From Notospermus geniculatus (lineage: Eukaryota > Nemertea > Pilidiophora > Heteronemertea > Lineidae), in the NCBI GenBank assembly GCA_002633025.1, contig NMRB01001228.1, forward strand, positions 96,736-160,735: 64,000 bases of DNA. Direction: 5' to 3'. The first letter of the stretch is position 1, and every line of letters starts with the position of its first letter. A program made the position numbers and the translations under genes. Below the pieces are notes generated by a model. That model searched no databases. It was not told the DNA's origin and saw only the letters and a list, made by a program, of their open reading frames with translations. Positions 1-10,063 of this stretch are shown one piece after another.

Positions 1-368
1 TTGAAAGAACACACTTGTTTCGAAACTTTCCAATATATCAAAAAGTAGTACTTTGAAACTCTATGTAGAGTGCGGGTGTTTAGTTCCCTCCTTTTATAAT
101 AATATGAGCAATTATATTCTATCTCAAAACGGTCAACATTATACCTAGGTGAAGGTCTGTACACGATTACCCTCTCATAACCATAGGGTAGTTCCATATA
201 ATTGACCATAACAGATAGTTGGTCGTTTTCGCCAATGTGAAAGTTTATATATGGACGTTTTATTATTCTGCTAGTCGCAACCGGCGGGACAAATGGAATA
301 CGTTTCATGAGACGGTAGGAAAGAATATTGTTTTCCTACATGTAGTTACATAGAGGGCATGAAATAAT
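1..368. other. non-coding stretch, nothing recognised
   Basis: AT-rich sequence with no credible reading frame, RNA gene or repeat structure that I can see. Confidence 0.5.
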
Positions 369-369
369 A

Positions 370-430
370 ACAGGTTTCTAAGGTGAAAGACATAGCTTCC
401 TACCGGACTCGAACCCACGGACCCTCGCAT
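370..430 (-). repeat. tRNA-derived SINE-like fragment
   Basis: Read on the minus strand this contains a pol III B-box-like GGTTCGAGTCC preceded by a GGGTCCGTG run and followed by CTTTCACCTTAGAAACC. The same order (GGATCCGTGGGTTCGAATC, then ACTTTCACCTTAGAAACC) appears on the plus strand near 35865-35930, so it is dispersed. A tRNA-derived SINE is the simplest reading; no A box or tail is clear here. Confidence 0.45.
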
Positions 431-677
431 AAGGCTAGATACATAAGCTGCACTTCCACTACAAAAAAGCCGGTATTTGTCCGTTCTTATTCTGCTTCCA
501 TTACAGAATTGCCGTACTCGTATTTAATAAGTCCGGTTCTATTAAGTGCGGATCTATTAAGCTCGGATAGCATTGCCGATCATAGTCCGAATCTAAATTA
601 GATGCGGATCAATGGTGTTTCTCTAGTGGAATGGCAATAAGTCCGGATCTATTTGTAGTATTATGATTGGCTACTGC

Positions 678-883
678 ACAGGCGGTCGTCTAGACGGGCA
701 CCAGTTTACTGCGACACGCTGTACAATGCCTACGCCCCTACCCATGCATAACGTCATGACGCCCTGCCCTGGTGTGTGTGTGTACATGGCAGGGCAGGGC
801 GTCATGACGTCATGCATGGGTAAGGGCGTAGGCATTGTACAGCGTATCGCAGTAAACTGGTGCCCGTCTAGACGACCGCCTGT
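678..883. mobile_element. palindromic foldback MITE
   Basis: Two arms of about 93 bases (678-770 and 789-883) are near-perfect reverse complements round a short GT-rich loop. The open frame across it is only the translation of the palindrome. A foldback MITE is likely; the target duplication is not clear. Confidence 0.75.
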
Positions 884-897
884 GGGCTACAGGTGGC

Positions 898-1144
898 TTA
901 AAGGAGTTAGACGCCGAAGTTGTAAACAAGCTGGTTTGTTTACAAATATGGTCGGCAAACTAGTTTTATTCCTTCGTGCAGGTGGCAGCACCCGTGATCG
1001 TTAGACTGGTTCCCGGTCCGATGCAACTCACTCACGATATTCACGTCAGTACATATCACCCACAATAGGTGGCAGCACCGCTGGCGTCCGTGGATAGAGA
1101 ACCAGTGAGTGAGTGTTTACAACTTCGGCGTCTAACTCCTTTAA
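898..1144. repeat. inverted repeat, 31-bp arms
   Basis: 898-928 and 1114-1144 are reverse complements (core GGAGTTAGACGCCGAAGTTG). The spacer holds a direct repeat of GGTGGCAGCACC at about 980 and 1069. This looks like a small non-autonomous element or the remnants of two. Confidence 0.55.
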
Positions 1145-1506
1145 GATCGCTTGCGACATTGCGCATGCTCGAAAGTACCAGAACAATACGCAGTTCACTC
1201 CACGTATCGCCATCTGTAGCCGAACTTACTAACCTCAAATCCAGTAATGGAAGCGCAAGCCGTGAAATATCCGGTCTTATTTTAGATGCGGTACTATTAA
1301 GACCGGATTTAAAAGCTGTAATGGAAACGCAGCTACAGAGATACATACATAACAAAATACCAAATACTGAATCACCGCACCCCCTACAAAGACCAACTTT
1401 TGGAATTACAACTGCAGCCCCAACATCACAATATCAAAAGGCAGGGAGAAATCGCAAAAAAAACATTTGGGGGCAAAAATGAGAAAAAAGATATTTGAAA
1501 CTTAGT

Positions 1507-1624
1507 AATAGGAGCAGTCAGCCGCACTTATCGCCAAAAGATGGCAGAAAGTTCTAACGGACTAATACAATAGAAAATTCAATGGGTCTACTGGGCATTG
1601 TATTGGACCGTAGTGACTCCTATT
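1507..1624 (+). mobile_element. MITE, internally deleted copy (AATAGGAGCAGTCAGC family)
   Basis: Starts AATAGGAGCAGTCAGC and ends GTGACTCCTATT. It is a shortened, diverged relative of the elements at 1633-2195 and 30238-30409: it keeps the GATGGCAG and CGGACT blocks and lacks most of the right half. Confidence 0.55.
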
Positions 1625-1632
1625 GGTCAATC

Positions 1633-2195
1633 AATAGGAACAGTCAGCCGCGCATATTGCTAACAGATGGCAGCACGATCTTAGCGGACCAAATGTGTTT
1701 AATCCTTTGTTTTCAGACAAACATAACCCTGTTATTTTATGTTTAAAAACGTCATGTGATGTGGTGTCCATGTGAACATCATTATTTACTCAAGTGTAAC
1801 TATTTTGTAAATCATCGTCGTCCCTTGATTTCCCCCCAGACATATGTAACCGATTGGCTCTTTTCCAACATCCTCAACTGTAAATCTAAGCGCAAGTTAC
1901 GTCAAATTTCTAAGCTTTGTAAATCTATACTAGACACTGTTGAAAAATTGTAAGCTGTAAATATGTTATTGTTTAACACCACCACTCATGTATTTGTGAA
2001 ATTTCATGTTTCCTCTTATAACTATTTTGTATTAGTTTTGAGAGAGAGAAATAAATTACTGAATTACTGAATTACTGAAATGTACAGGAAATCTATTATT
2101 ATGATCGCTGCTCGATCGATAATGACTGGGTCAGCTAGATGCATTGAATTGGGCCCTAGTGACACCTAGTGGTCAACTCGCTGACAGCTCCTATT
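1633..2195 (+). mobile_element. MITE interrupted by a retroposon
   Basis: Left half 1633-1696 and right half 2078-2195 together match the reverse complement of the uninterrupted copy at 30238-30409. Ends are AATAGGAACAGTCAGC and GCTGACAGCTCCTATT. Everything between 1697 and 2077 is a later insertion flanked by AAATGT on both sides. Confidence 0.7.
1697..2077 (+). mobile_element. 5'-truncated non-LTR retroposon (LINE/SINE tail)
   Basis: A 381-bp insert in the MITE, flanked by the 6-bp duplication AAATGT (1691-1696 and 2078-2083). Its 3' end is a GAGA run, AATAAATTACTG and then tandem AATTACTG units. A target duplication plus a short tandem-repeat tail is typical of 5'-truncated CR1/L2/RTE-type copies. 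No reverse transcriptase motif remains, so the family cannot be named. Confidence 0.6.
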
Positions 2196-2232
2196 GACTG
2201 ACAGCTCCTATTGAGGTACATTTCTAGTATTA

Positions 2233-2646
2233 GTGAGGTTTTGCAAGCTTACGTGTTACATTTACGATTACGATTTGAAAACGTCATGACGTCGGCTCTG
2301 CGGGACGTTTTTACGTGCAAATCGCTTGCTACACGTAAGAAACTTACGATTTAATCAAAGCCAAATATTTCACTTTTGTAATCCATGAATGCGCCTGCAA
2401 TTTAACACATTCATAAATGAGTATATTTCGCAGTTGCAGCAAAAATGACAAGAAGATTGCTTGGCACATCTGCCGTGGAGCGCTTGCCAAACATGGGGTA
2501 CATCGACCCTCTTTTCACCTGGCAAGGGAAGTTTCAAGTCAAATGATGACGCCATCGCGTCACGTTCTTTCTTGACATGAGGCGTGACGTCATGACGTCG
2601 TCAAATCGTAATCGTAAATGTAAAACGTAAGCTTGCAAAACCTCCC
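2233..2646. mobile_element. foldback MITE, GAGGTTTTGCAAG ends
   Basis: Left arm 2233-2293 and right arm 2585-2646 are reverse complements and include GATTACGATTTG and ACGTCATGACGTC blocks. TATTAG flanks both sides, a candidate target duplication. The end sequence belongs to the group with TAGGGAGGTTTYGCAA-like ends also present near 13.7, 38.9, 49.9, 50.7, 51.5, 54.3 and 59.6 kb. Confidence 0.7.
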
Positions 2647-2874
2647 TATTAGTATCAAATACGTACGTATTTTCACCTACATGTATCTTCCAAATTAGGA
2701 ACTTTTATATTTGGAAATTTTTAACTACATGTACTTGAGTTGAGATTTTTGCCTACCTTCCCAATTGGGGATTTTTCTTCGCTGGCAATTTTTGCCTTTG
2801 GGGATATTTCACTTGGAGATTATTTTTACCTTTTGGTATTTTTATTTTGGGGATTTTTACCTACAAAATAGTTT
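2647..2874. other. AT-rich low-complexity stretch
   Basis: Degenerate repetition of GGGGATTTTTACCT-like words, with no coding signal. It separates the MITE from the PAN-like frame. Confidence 0.4.
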
Positions 2875-3243
2875 TTAAGTAAGCGGACAATCGAGTATAT
2901 TTACAACCTTTTTTTGGTACATCCGGGTTCCTCTGGATTCAAACGCCTCCGTTTTCTCCATGCACGTTCCTCTCTTTTTACTCATCTGACAAAAAATAGC
3001 AATTTTATCTGGTACTACAGCAAAGGTCGTACATTTCAGCTGACAACAAAGTGTAGCACAGACAAGAAATGAATTGACGTTATGCTGTTTTATATCTGAT
3101 CGCAAAATGCCCCAATCCAGCACAACCATCTGAAAATACTCATTGACTAAGCTTTTGACTTCTGTCATTCTGCCGGTATTCATCTTGTGGTTTGTTGTCA
3201 TTAGCACATTTTTATTTTCCACGTTGCCATTGATGTCCAACAT
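2875..3243 (-). CDS. possible PAN/Apple-domain exon
   Basis: This 122-residue minus-strand frame has a cysteine pattern reminiscent of PAN/Apple domains: an approach of the form VNSFLVCATLCCQLKC, then TTFAV, then a FCQMS element, a threonine-rich hinge and a closing RMYQKK strand. PAN domains bind protein or carbohydrate in secreted proteins and usually sit on their own exon in invertebrates. No signal peptide is present and the start codon is only the first in-frame ATG, so true exon ends are unknown. A foldback element (3255-3889) lies immediately upstream. A chance frame is possible; the cysteine spacing is the only support. Confidence 0.4.
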   Translation of the reverse strand: MLDINGNVENKNVLMTTNHKMNTGRMTEVKSLVNEYFQMVVLDWGILRSDIKQHNVNSFLVCATLCCQLKCTTFAVVPDKIAIFCQMSKKRGTCMEKTEAFESRGTRMYQKKVVNILDCPLT

Positions 3244-3254
3244 ACCCTTCTAAC

Positions 3255-3889
3255 GCTGAATCGGTTAATCATGTCGTCCTGGGTACACCTCATTATTACC
3301 CAGGGTAATCCTGGGTAATCCTTTTTGTTACCCAGGATCGTCCTGGGTACAAATAAGGTACCTTAACATTACCCAGTTTTAAAATCCGCGCCATTTTCCC
3401 CCTGCGTCCGAGGTTGTGGTACGTGCGTTCACATTCTCGCTGGCTATTGCCCCTCCCAGTGCATATCATGGTGTCGCGTGCAAGCCACTTCGGTTTCGCA
3501 TCAACTTTGACACCTGCTTTCAACTTGTATCTACCATTACCGACATCCAAAGATTTTTCTTCAGCTCTCTTCCTTTTGAAATGAAAATTCCATCCCTATA
3601 GGATGGAATAGATTGCAAATACGCCTGTAAATCGCAGTCTTTAACGCGAGTTGCCATTCTGACAGCTGCTGACAATCACCACGTCAAAATGCACGCGTAT
3701 AAATTCGTGGCGGGCTAGAATAAGATAGTAGCGTACCTCGAGCGCAGGTGCAAAATGGCGCGGATTTCAAACTGGGTAATGTTAAGGTACCTTATTTATA
3801 CCCGGGATCGTCCTGGGTAACAAAAAGGATTACCCAGAATACCCAGGGTAATAATGAGGTGTACCCAGGACGACAGTAACCGATTCAAC
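3255..3889. mobile_element. foldback element with 9-bp target duplication (MULE-like)
   Basis: Terminal inverted repeats of about 145 bp (3255-3395 and 3745-3889, outer end GYTGAATCGGTTA) contain repeated GTACCCAGGACGAC and GGATTACCCAG words. CCTTCTAAC is present on both sides (3246-3254 and 3890-3898), a perfect 9-bp target duplication. Nine base pairs fits Mutator-like elements best. The interior encodes nothing recognisable, so it is non-autonomous. Confidence 0.75.
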
Positions 3890-3910
3890 CCTTCTAACAC
3901 ATGATGTTCA

Positions 3911-4328
3911 ATGGGGTACCGGCAATACAAAATGCGGCGCTGATCATCAACCAGGTTAAAACGCAAGTGCGCATGCTTTGCGATTGTTGAACGTCATCAG
4001 GCGTCGTGCGTCATTCTGACGTTACAAAAAACTGCGTCATTCACAACCCATGACGTCGATCATTGGCCTGTCGTTTACGCTAAAATGTTCCCGCAGAGAG
4101 TTTTGCTCAAAAGCAGTAAGATATATTTTAGCAGTTCTGTACTTAATGATAGAAAAGTAAAATCAGAAATTGAGTGCAATGTTTTAGTTATATTTGGCCT
4201 AGAAACAGGGTGTGCTATTCAGAATTAATTGGAAAATAACGTTAGCCTCACTTTCAATGACGCAGTTCTGACCAGGTTGTTGATAGTCAGCGCCGCGTCG
4301 CGGATTAGGTTTGCCAGTACCCCATTAA
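3911..4328. repeat. degenerate inverted repeat (old element)
   Basis: 3911-3958 and 4274-4328 are imperfect reverse complements (AATGGGGTACYGGCAA, GGCGCTGA, CAACCAGG blocks). This is probably an old decayed foldback element. No target duplication was found. Confidence 0.5.
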
Positions 4329-6420
4329 AAACACCTAAAATCAGAATACTGGCGCTCTTTGCCAACATTTTTAGAAGAATGACGCATTTAGGGCTCGATG
4401 ATTTATGAAATATCGGCGACAGGAATAATGTCGACACATGTCCGCCACGTCTGCATCTTCATCGGCCATAGAGAACTGTGGAGATAAGACACTTCCACCC
4501 TGAAGCTCAATTCATACTTCCCTTGCATGTTGGTACGTTCAGTGCAATGTGGAGAAGTATGAATCGAGCTTGGTATACTGTACGTTTCTCCCACTCCCGA
4601 ATTAAAGCCGCACAGTATGCACCGCTACTAACTTCCAGTTCGGCCGAAATCATAGTGCAACCTCATTTACAGCGTGCGTAATGTATAATTACCATAGAAC
4701 CACATATTATAGCATTATCCTGCATCGAGGTTGGGAGAATCCCCAATGCTCCATGTAGTCTCGCGCAGCCAGCCGTTTCACTCCGCAGTACTGCCACACG
4801 GATCCCCAGATTCGAAACCGAGACATATGCTCTAGAGGGTCGCCGATTATGACCCATCTGTCTACACTGTGCGCACTTTGATATTGTGATTGGGTCACTT
4901 TGTTGTGAAGAAGTGCTTCATGGGCGCTGGTGTAACGGATACTGAATTGATCATATAAGACCTTCTAAGATTTATTCCTTACGAGATAACGATCACAAAA
5001 AAATAAACTTCGTGCATTCATGAACGCCTGGTCTGATTCGTGACCACGGTTAAAGCGATGTGTTCGTAGTGCGCCTCATGAACGAAAACCACTGCGTCGG
5101 GATGGAATGAGAAGAATGAGAGTGTCCAAATCGAAACCTGTAATGTAACAAAAACAGCCATGGAGACGGCCATTTTGCCAAATTTTGAATAATGCGACAC
5201 CTTACTTTTCAAAATAGCCAGGACCATGTATTGTAGGGTCTCATACTTTTATCAAACACGCGGCGTGACTTGCGTAATTCATATTTCCAGCCACTTAATT
5301 TGAGAGTAATTTGGGATGTTTTCATAATCGCCGTGAACTGATACACGCAACTTCAACTTATGGAAAGTGGCTCGGTATAGATGAGATCAAACTTCGTAAT
5401 TAGGTCATTGCCATGGATAATTCGCGTATGCGCAGTTTGCCGTTTTCCTTGACGCAAGGAAACCAACCGCCGCGTAGCGGCAAATCAGCGAAGCTTGCTA
5501 ATTACCTATTCGTTTTACAGTCTATCATTTTGGCCATGGAGGCGGATTTTCGCCTGAAACTTTGTCACCTAATACTGAATTCGCAAGAGTAAGACAGGCG
5601 TTTAAACCGTACAGGATCGGTGTGTATCCGAATTCTGAAGGGAACCAATGTGAAAATTTGTCCAAAACGGGATCGAGTGATGAGTTAGAAGCGTTTTTTG
5701 TTAACTGGCGATGAACACGTGACGTCATCAACTGGGGTATCAATTATTTTGAGCGACGAAACTGCGTGAAAATGAATTTAGCCCATATCGCTCGCTGGAT
5801 CTGTGACGTCACCACTGGTGTCATGTGTAATCGCTGTTCGAAAACCAATATAGGCCATTTTGCTATCGTGCTTGTGAAGTCATGGACTGATGGAAGTGTT
5901 CAAAACATGTGAAATGAACATGAAACGCTGGCCAGCGAGCCTCATGCATGTCATAGGCCTTGGCAAAATAAACAGCTATGAAAATATCTGTGGCATACCG
6001 GCAGCCTACGCCGATCGCCGATGGAAGACAACTAGACCCATACGGTAGGCCTATCTAGGCAGCCGACTTCACTTTTTGATGGCCTCCTGTGACACCTCTG
6101 ACTCTGTGCTGCTGTGGCTGTGTGTTTCGTGTGTCATGTGTGTGGACTGTGGGTCAGTTCCGTAGGAGGTTAGGCTAGGCACCGTTGACATCGGCTCGGG
6201 ATGTCTGATAGTGATAGTGAGAGGCCAGCATGGTTAGGCCAGACCTGCATGTTCATGTGTCCATGCATGGTTCGTGCATTCTCTGGACCTGGTGACTGAC
6301 ATACCGGTATGACTGGTGGTGGTGTGCATACTGTGCACTGATGACTCGCCATGTGAGAACTACTAGTATTGAGTGTTTCTCCCACACAATCTTAAATGCA
6401 TAATATCATAGATAGTACAT
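4329..6420. other. non-coding stretch, nothing firm
   Basis: Only short shadow frames occur. A small inverted pair (AGCTCAATTCATACTTC near 4505, GAAGTATGAATCGAGCT near 4555) is the one structure noted. No domain, RNA gene or clear element was recognised. Confidence 0.4.
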
Positions 6421-6422
6421 GT

Positions 6423-6472
6423 TTTCGCTGCTTTAAGAGAGAACGTAGCTTTTCTCTCTTAAAGCAGCGAAA
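6423..6472. other. perfect 20-bp-stem hairpin
   Basis: 6423-6442 and 6453-6472 are exact reverse complements (TTTCGCTGCTTTAAGAGAGA) with a 10-base loop. It could be a miniature palindromic element or a transcribed hairpin. Nothing nearby decides. Confidence 0.6.
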
Positions 6473-7510
6473 GCATACTTTATCAACAACATCGCCCATA
6501 CATCATGATAAAACCCTAGCTCCTACCGGTTCAATCTTCTGGGTCCAAGCCGGAAGTCAATGTTTTAATGGCTTTCAACGAAGGACTGCCGGTGGGTCGC
6601 ACAATTTTGCCGTTTTCCATTGGTTTTTACCTAGCTTTGTGTTTATACGTGTGTGAGTCCTCGAGATAATCATCTGGCGCTCCTGAAAATCGTTACCATC
6701 ATGAACCCGATTTACAGAAAAATTCGCCCAGGTTGGGTCTCCGAATGGACAAAAATGGCGATGCACGTTGCCCGTCGATCGCGAATTCACCCCATTCTTC
6801 GCTCAACCTTTGGGAAACCCGCGGGGAAAACCGTGATTTTTCTGTTCCTCAAGTAGTACCAGACCCGTTCACAGTGTAATTAAGGGCTCCCCTGCAGAAA
6901 TATCGACGAGAACCACCAAAAATACAGCCGATTGCCGGAATCCTTTGTTGAAACCAATGAAAACACACCAGCTTCCGTGTTGACAAGGAAAACGGCTACT
7001 GCGCATGTGCGTGTTGCCAAGAAGTCGCCATGACGTCATAAACGACGACCTAGTTTGAACTGCCAACTTTGATCATCGCCTACCACAAAAGCTACAGTGT
7101 TGTCTTCCACAGATATTATTCCGTCAGTGAGGAATACTTGGGCCAAGTCCATACACAGCATGATCCTGAGGGCAATCTTGTCGCCAAACCAATCGACGAG
7201 TTTCCGTCAACTTAACTGCACAATGCCGCAATAAAGAGTGGTGAATCGATATTGGCCTTGGAACTATCGATTTGCTGGTGACAATACGAAATTAGAATGG
7301 GAAATAATGATCTTTTTATGAATATTAACAGCAGCCAAAAGATCAACCAACATCATATTGCGTATTTTTTGTGATTTATTCCCGCAATCTCTATGGCACA
7401 CACTTAGTGAATACCTGACTAGTAAACAATTGCCCTTTATTCGAAAATTTTCCCCAAAACAATGGTGTAGGACTCGAAAATGAGCTTTCTCAGGTTCAAT
7501 AGGGAAATGT
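6473..7510. other. non-coding stretch, weak coding hints only
   Basis: No confident gene. A plus-strand frame at about 7080-7215 (beginning near YHKSYSVVFHRYY and ending in a stop) and another at 7755-7901 read like protein but match no family I know, so I do not call them. Confidence 0.3.
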
Positions 7511-7514
7511 TTTT

Positions 7515-8125
7515 ATGAACGACAGTAAACATAAAGTCGTATCCGAATTTCACAAATTTTCGACTCCAACCGGGGTTCTTCTAGACTCGGGACCCAGTCG
7601 TTGTGTCGCTCCGGCCGCCGCGCTACACTCCACAAACGACTGCGAAAGCAAGCTGCAAAATCAGCGGCTAGCGTACCGAAAACAACAACGGATATGAATG
7701 AGTTCAGCCAATCAGAAACTTCGTCTTGAACGGCCGTCGGCTGCTCGTTGCGAGATGCCAAATCAGCTGATTATCGGAACTTTCTTCGAGGTCAAGGACG
7801 GTATCCTGGTACCTAAGTTCGATGCTGTGTGCGATAAGCAGTACTTACGGATTGATCAATATCCTGCAAGTGACGTTGAAAAGTTTCCGGACGGGCGATA
7901 GGATCTGGTAAATTACATCATCCACAGAGATAACAACCAATCAAAAGTGTGCCAGATTTTCCCGAGTAGATTGCTTTCGGGTAATTTCATTCGTCGAGAT
8001 GGGTGTTGTGGTCGTCGGTACGCTAGCCGCTGATTTTGCAGCTTGCTTTCCCAGTCGTTTGTGGAGTGTAGCGCGGCGGCCGGAGCGACACAAACGACTG
8101 GGTCCCGAGTCTAGGGTTCTTCAGG
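7515..8125. mobile_element. inverted-repeat element with CGACTCCAACCGGGG motif
   Basis: Arms 7583-7682 and 8018-8115 are reverse complements (GACCCAGTCGTTTGTG, GGCCGCCGCGCTACACTCC, GCTAGCGTACCGA blocks). The outer part carries the TTTTCGAC(C/T)CCAACCGGGGT segment that recurs in other repeats of this window. No coding content. Confidence 0.6.
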
Positions 8126-8160
8126 CACTTCAAGTAGAGATCCCAGAAGTGAATGAACTG

Positions 8161-8277
8161 TTATGGATCTGTAGTTATAATAAAGAAACCTTTCAGAATT
8201 TAGTGTTACTAAACATAAAGTCGTCTCCAAATTTTTATTATGTCCGGTTTCTTTATTATAACTGCAGATCCATAATT
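8161..8277. repeat. hairpin repeat
   Basis: 8161-8190 and 8248-8277 are reverse complements (TTATGGATCTG, TTATAATAAAGAAACC). The spacer contains the ACATAAAGTCGTCTCC word also seen at 7530 and 8380 in the neighbouring repeat, so the element is composite. Confidence 0.55.
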
Positions 8278-8995
8278 GGTAGGGTTAGGGTTGGGATTCA
8301 GCTCATTCACATCTGGGATCTCTACTAGAAAGAGCCTGAGGAAGACCCTTGCTGGGGTCGAAAATTTGCGAAATTCGGAGACGACTTTATGTTTACTATC
8401 ATTTTGTGTGTCGTTTTTTAGCCCGCTTGGCCGCAAGGCCCAGCAGGGCTTATACTGTGGTTGGGGTCATCATTGAGTGGTGGTCTGTCGTGCGTCAGTC
8501 CGTACGGCAGTCCGTCGGGATGGCGGTACGTCCATAAACTTTTGGTTTGTTAGCGCTCTAGCGCCTTTATTTTTTTGACGAATCTTTTTGGTCTTTGGTG
8601 GGAGTGAACACATGTACGCTACCTCCAGGTTTAATATGGCAACGTACAGACAAAATTTCGGTGAAATCTGATTCTTGATTTTGCCACTACGGGGCCAAAA
8701 CCAAAATCATTGAAAGGCCTATTTCACCCTAACCAAGAAACGGATTTTTGTCCTCAATTTTTTTTCATGGGTATCTAATAAGGATACATAAGATAATACT
8801 CGAGTTTTTAATTTGACCAACTTTTGAAGGTCACAGAGGTCAAAGTTCGACTGAAATTACGAAATAGGCCCTTTCTGTAATGGTTTGACCCATTGCTTTG
8901 AAACTTCGCACATCTACCTCTAGGCTGTAACAACTCAGAGGTATTTTCTGCAAAATCTGATTCTTGACTTTGCCATTAGGGGCACAAACCCCAAA
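8278..8995. repeat. dispersed repeat flanking the minisatellite
   Basis: 8300-8440 is shared with 59560-59830 (GGGATCTCTACTAGAAA, GAGGAAGACCC, GGGGTCGAAAATT). 8640-8720 and 8925-8995 are partial internal repeats (GAAATCTGATTCTTGA, TTTGCCA). GTATCTAATAAGGATACATAA near 8770 resembles a block near 27950. Non-coding mobile-element sequence. Confidence 0.45.
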
Positions 8996-9310
8996 ACCAA
9001 TCAGATGGTGCCATTGGAATTTTCATTGGTTGGCCGCCATATTGAATTCCAAGATGGCCGCCATTGTTCACCTATTTTCGCCCATATTATCTTCGTTCCT
9101 AAAGAAGATAGAAGGATGATTCCAATGCCTATCCCTAGGTTTTCGGGGTCGACCAATCAGATGGTGCCATTGGAATTTTCATCGGTTGGCCGCCATATTG
9201 AATTCCAAGATGGCCGCTATTGTTCACCTATTTTCGTCCATATCTTCGTACCTAAAGAAGATAGAAGGATGATTCCAATGCCTATCCCAAGGTTTTCGGG
9301 GTCAACCAAT
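8996..9310 (+). repeat. 153-156-bp minisatellite, two units
   Basis: Two head-to-tail units begin ACCAATCAGATGGTGCC at 8996 and 9152. Each contains GGCCGCCATATTG, AAGATGGCCGCC and CTATCCCTAGGTTTTCGGGG. The same unit is present in reverse at 11925-12600 and forward at 23161-23471, tying the 9-kb block to the big inverted-arm element. Confidence 0.85.
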
Positions 9311-9345
9311 CAGATGGAGTATGTTCTTGTCAGCTGTGTCAGGTT

Positions 9346-9848
9346 TTACAGTTGATCTTGTACCAAACGGAACACGTTGTGGCAATCATCAATGTCTACG
9401 GAGCACTTGCAGAGTTCAGTGCACTCGTCAAGTCCGTTAGCCAAACAAGTACATCTTTCCGTTGAGCATGCTGATGTGGTGGACGCACAAGAGCAACGGA
9501 CAAGTTCAATTACAGAGTCTGGAGCTGGTGACATTTTTGAAAGCTCAGGTAGCACTAGCAGCAGTATGTCACCCTTCAATACCCATCCAAGTTCTGATGG
9601 GACTGCAATATCTGGTTGCTCAATAAGGGCTTGTTCCCAGACCATTCCTTGGGAATGTGCCCGTTTTATATGTTCAATCCAAGCACCTCGTGTCGGAGGC
9701 AGATGTTTTCCACACCTTTGTCAAATTCATACTTCCTGAATAACTCCCATCTTAATTTATGGGGTTCACGGTGAGCATTTCGTGAAAATAATCCACCCAG
9801 GTATTGTATGCAACCTTTGATAGACTGCTCAAGCAGCCAAGGAAGGTT
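9346..9848 (-). pseudogene. C-terminal fragment of mobile nuclease-like protein with Cys-rich tail
   Basis: On the minus strand, conceptual reading from about 9848 gives a segment with AHREPHKLRWELFRKYEF, then after one frameshift near 9700 LPPTRGAWIEHIKRAH and VWEQALIEQP, and a CXC-like cysteine cluster (CSC, ERCTC, CTELCKC). This order (LPPT, RAH, VW, GW, then a cysteine-rich end) is the C-terminal layout I know from large uncharacterised invertebrate proteins whose core has a FEN1/XPG-like fold. The intact gene at 15587-20274 has the matching segment (IPPCLAEVKEQINRAAF) without the cysteine tail. The fragment begins where a plus-strand piece of the same type of protein starts, so an inversion is likely. 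The stop lies next to the minisatellite. Confidence 0.65.
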
Positions 9849-10060
9849 TCACGGTGCACATCCTAAGTAACGACACGGACGTTCTCTTACTTGCCCTGCA
9901 TTACCTTCCAGTTATCGGAAGTAAAGCAGCCATGTTGATGGGCACAGGTGATCACAAGCGGAAAGTGCCTACTAAAGGAAAAAAAGGGGAAGGAACCCCA
10001 TGCCAAACCTTTTTGGCCCTGACACTGACGATGGTAAGGGGAAGCTACGGGGTTATCCGA
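9830..10060 (+). pseudogene. nuclease-like core fragment (FEN/XPG-type motif)
   Basis: The frame from about 9830 reads QAAKEGFTVHILSNDTDVLL and continues through a hydrophobic strand to a GTGDHKRKV turn. The intact gene at 15.6-20.3 kb has the equivalent NIVVRASDTDIAVILLYH followed by a MDTGTAGQNNRRYI turn. The NDTD/SDTD element would supply catalytic acids in a FEN1-like fold. The frame loses similarity after about 9985 and is cut at 10064 by a Penelope-like insertion. It is oriented opposite to the C-terminal fragment just to its left. A pseudogene piece. Confidence 0.6.
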
Positions 10061-10063
10061 AAC

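Noticed and set aside
663-1004. 113-codon frame over 663-1004
   Set aside because: Translation of a 206-bp palindrome.
7080-7901. Protein-like plus-strand frames near 7080-7215 and 7755-7901
   Set aside because: No family recognised, no start or splice support, and the second lies between arms of a repeat element.
8340-8400. Helitron 3' end (hairpin followed by CTRR) at the GACCCCAACCGGGGTC repeats
   Set aside because: Sequence homology continues past the candidate CTAG in several copies, so the hairpin is not a terminus.
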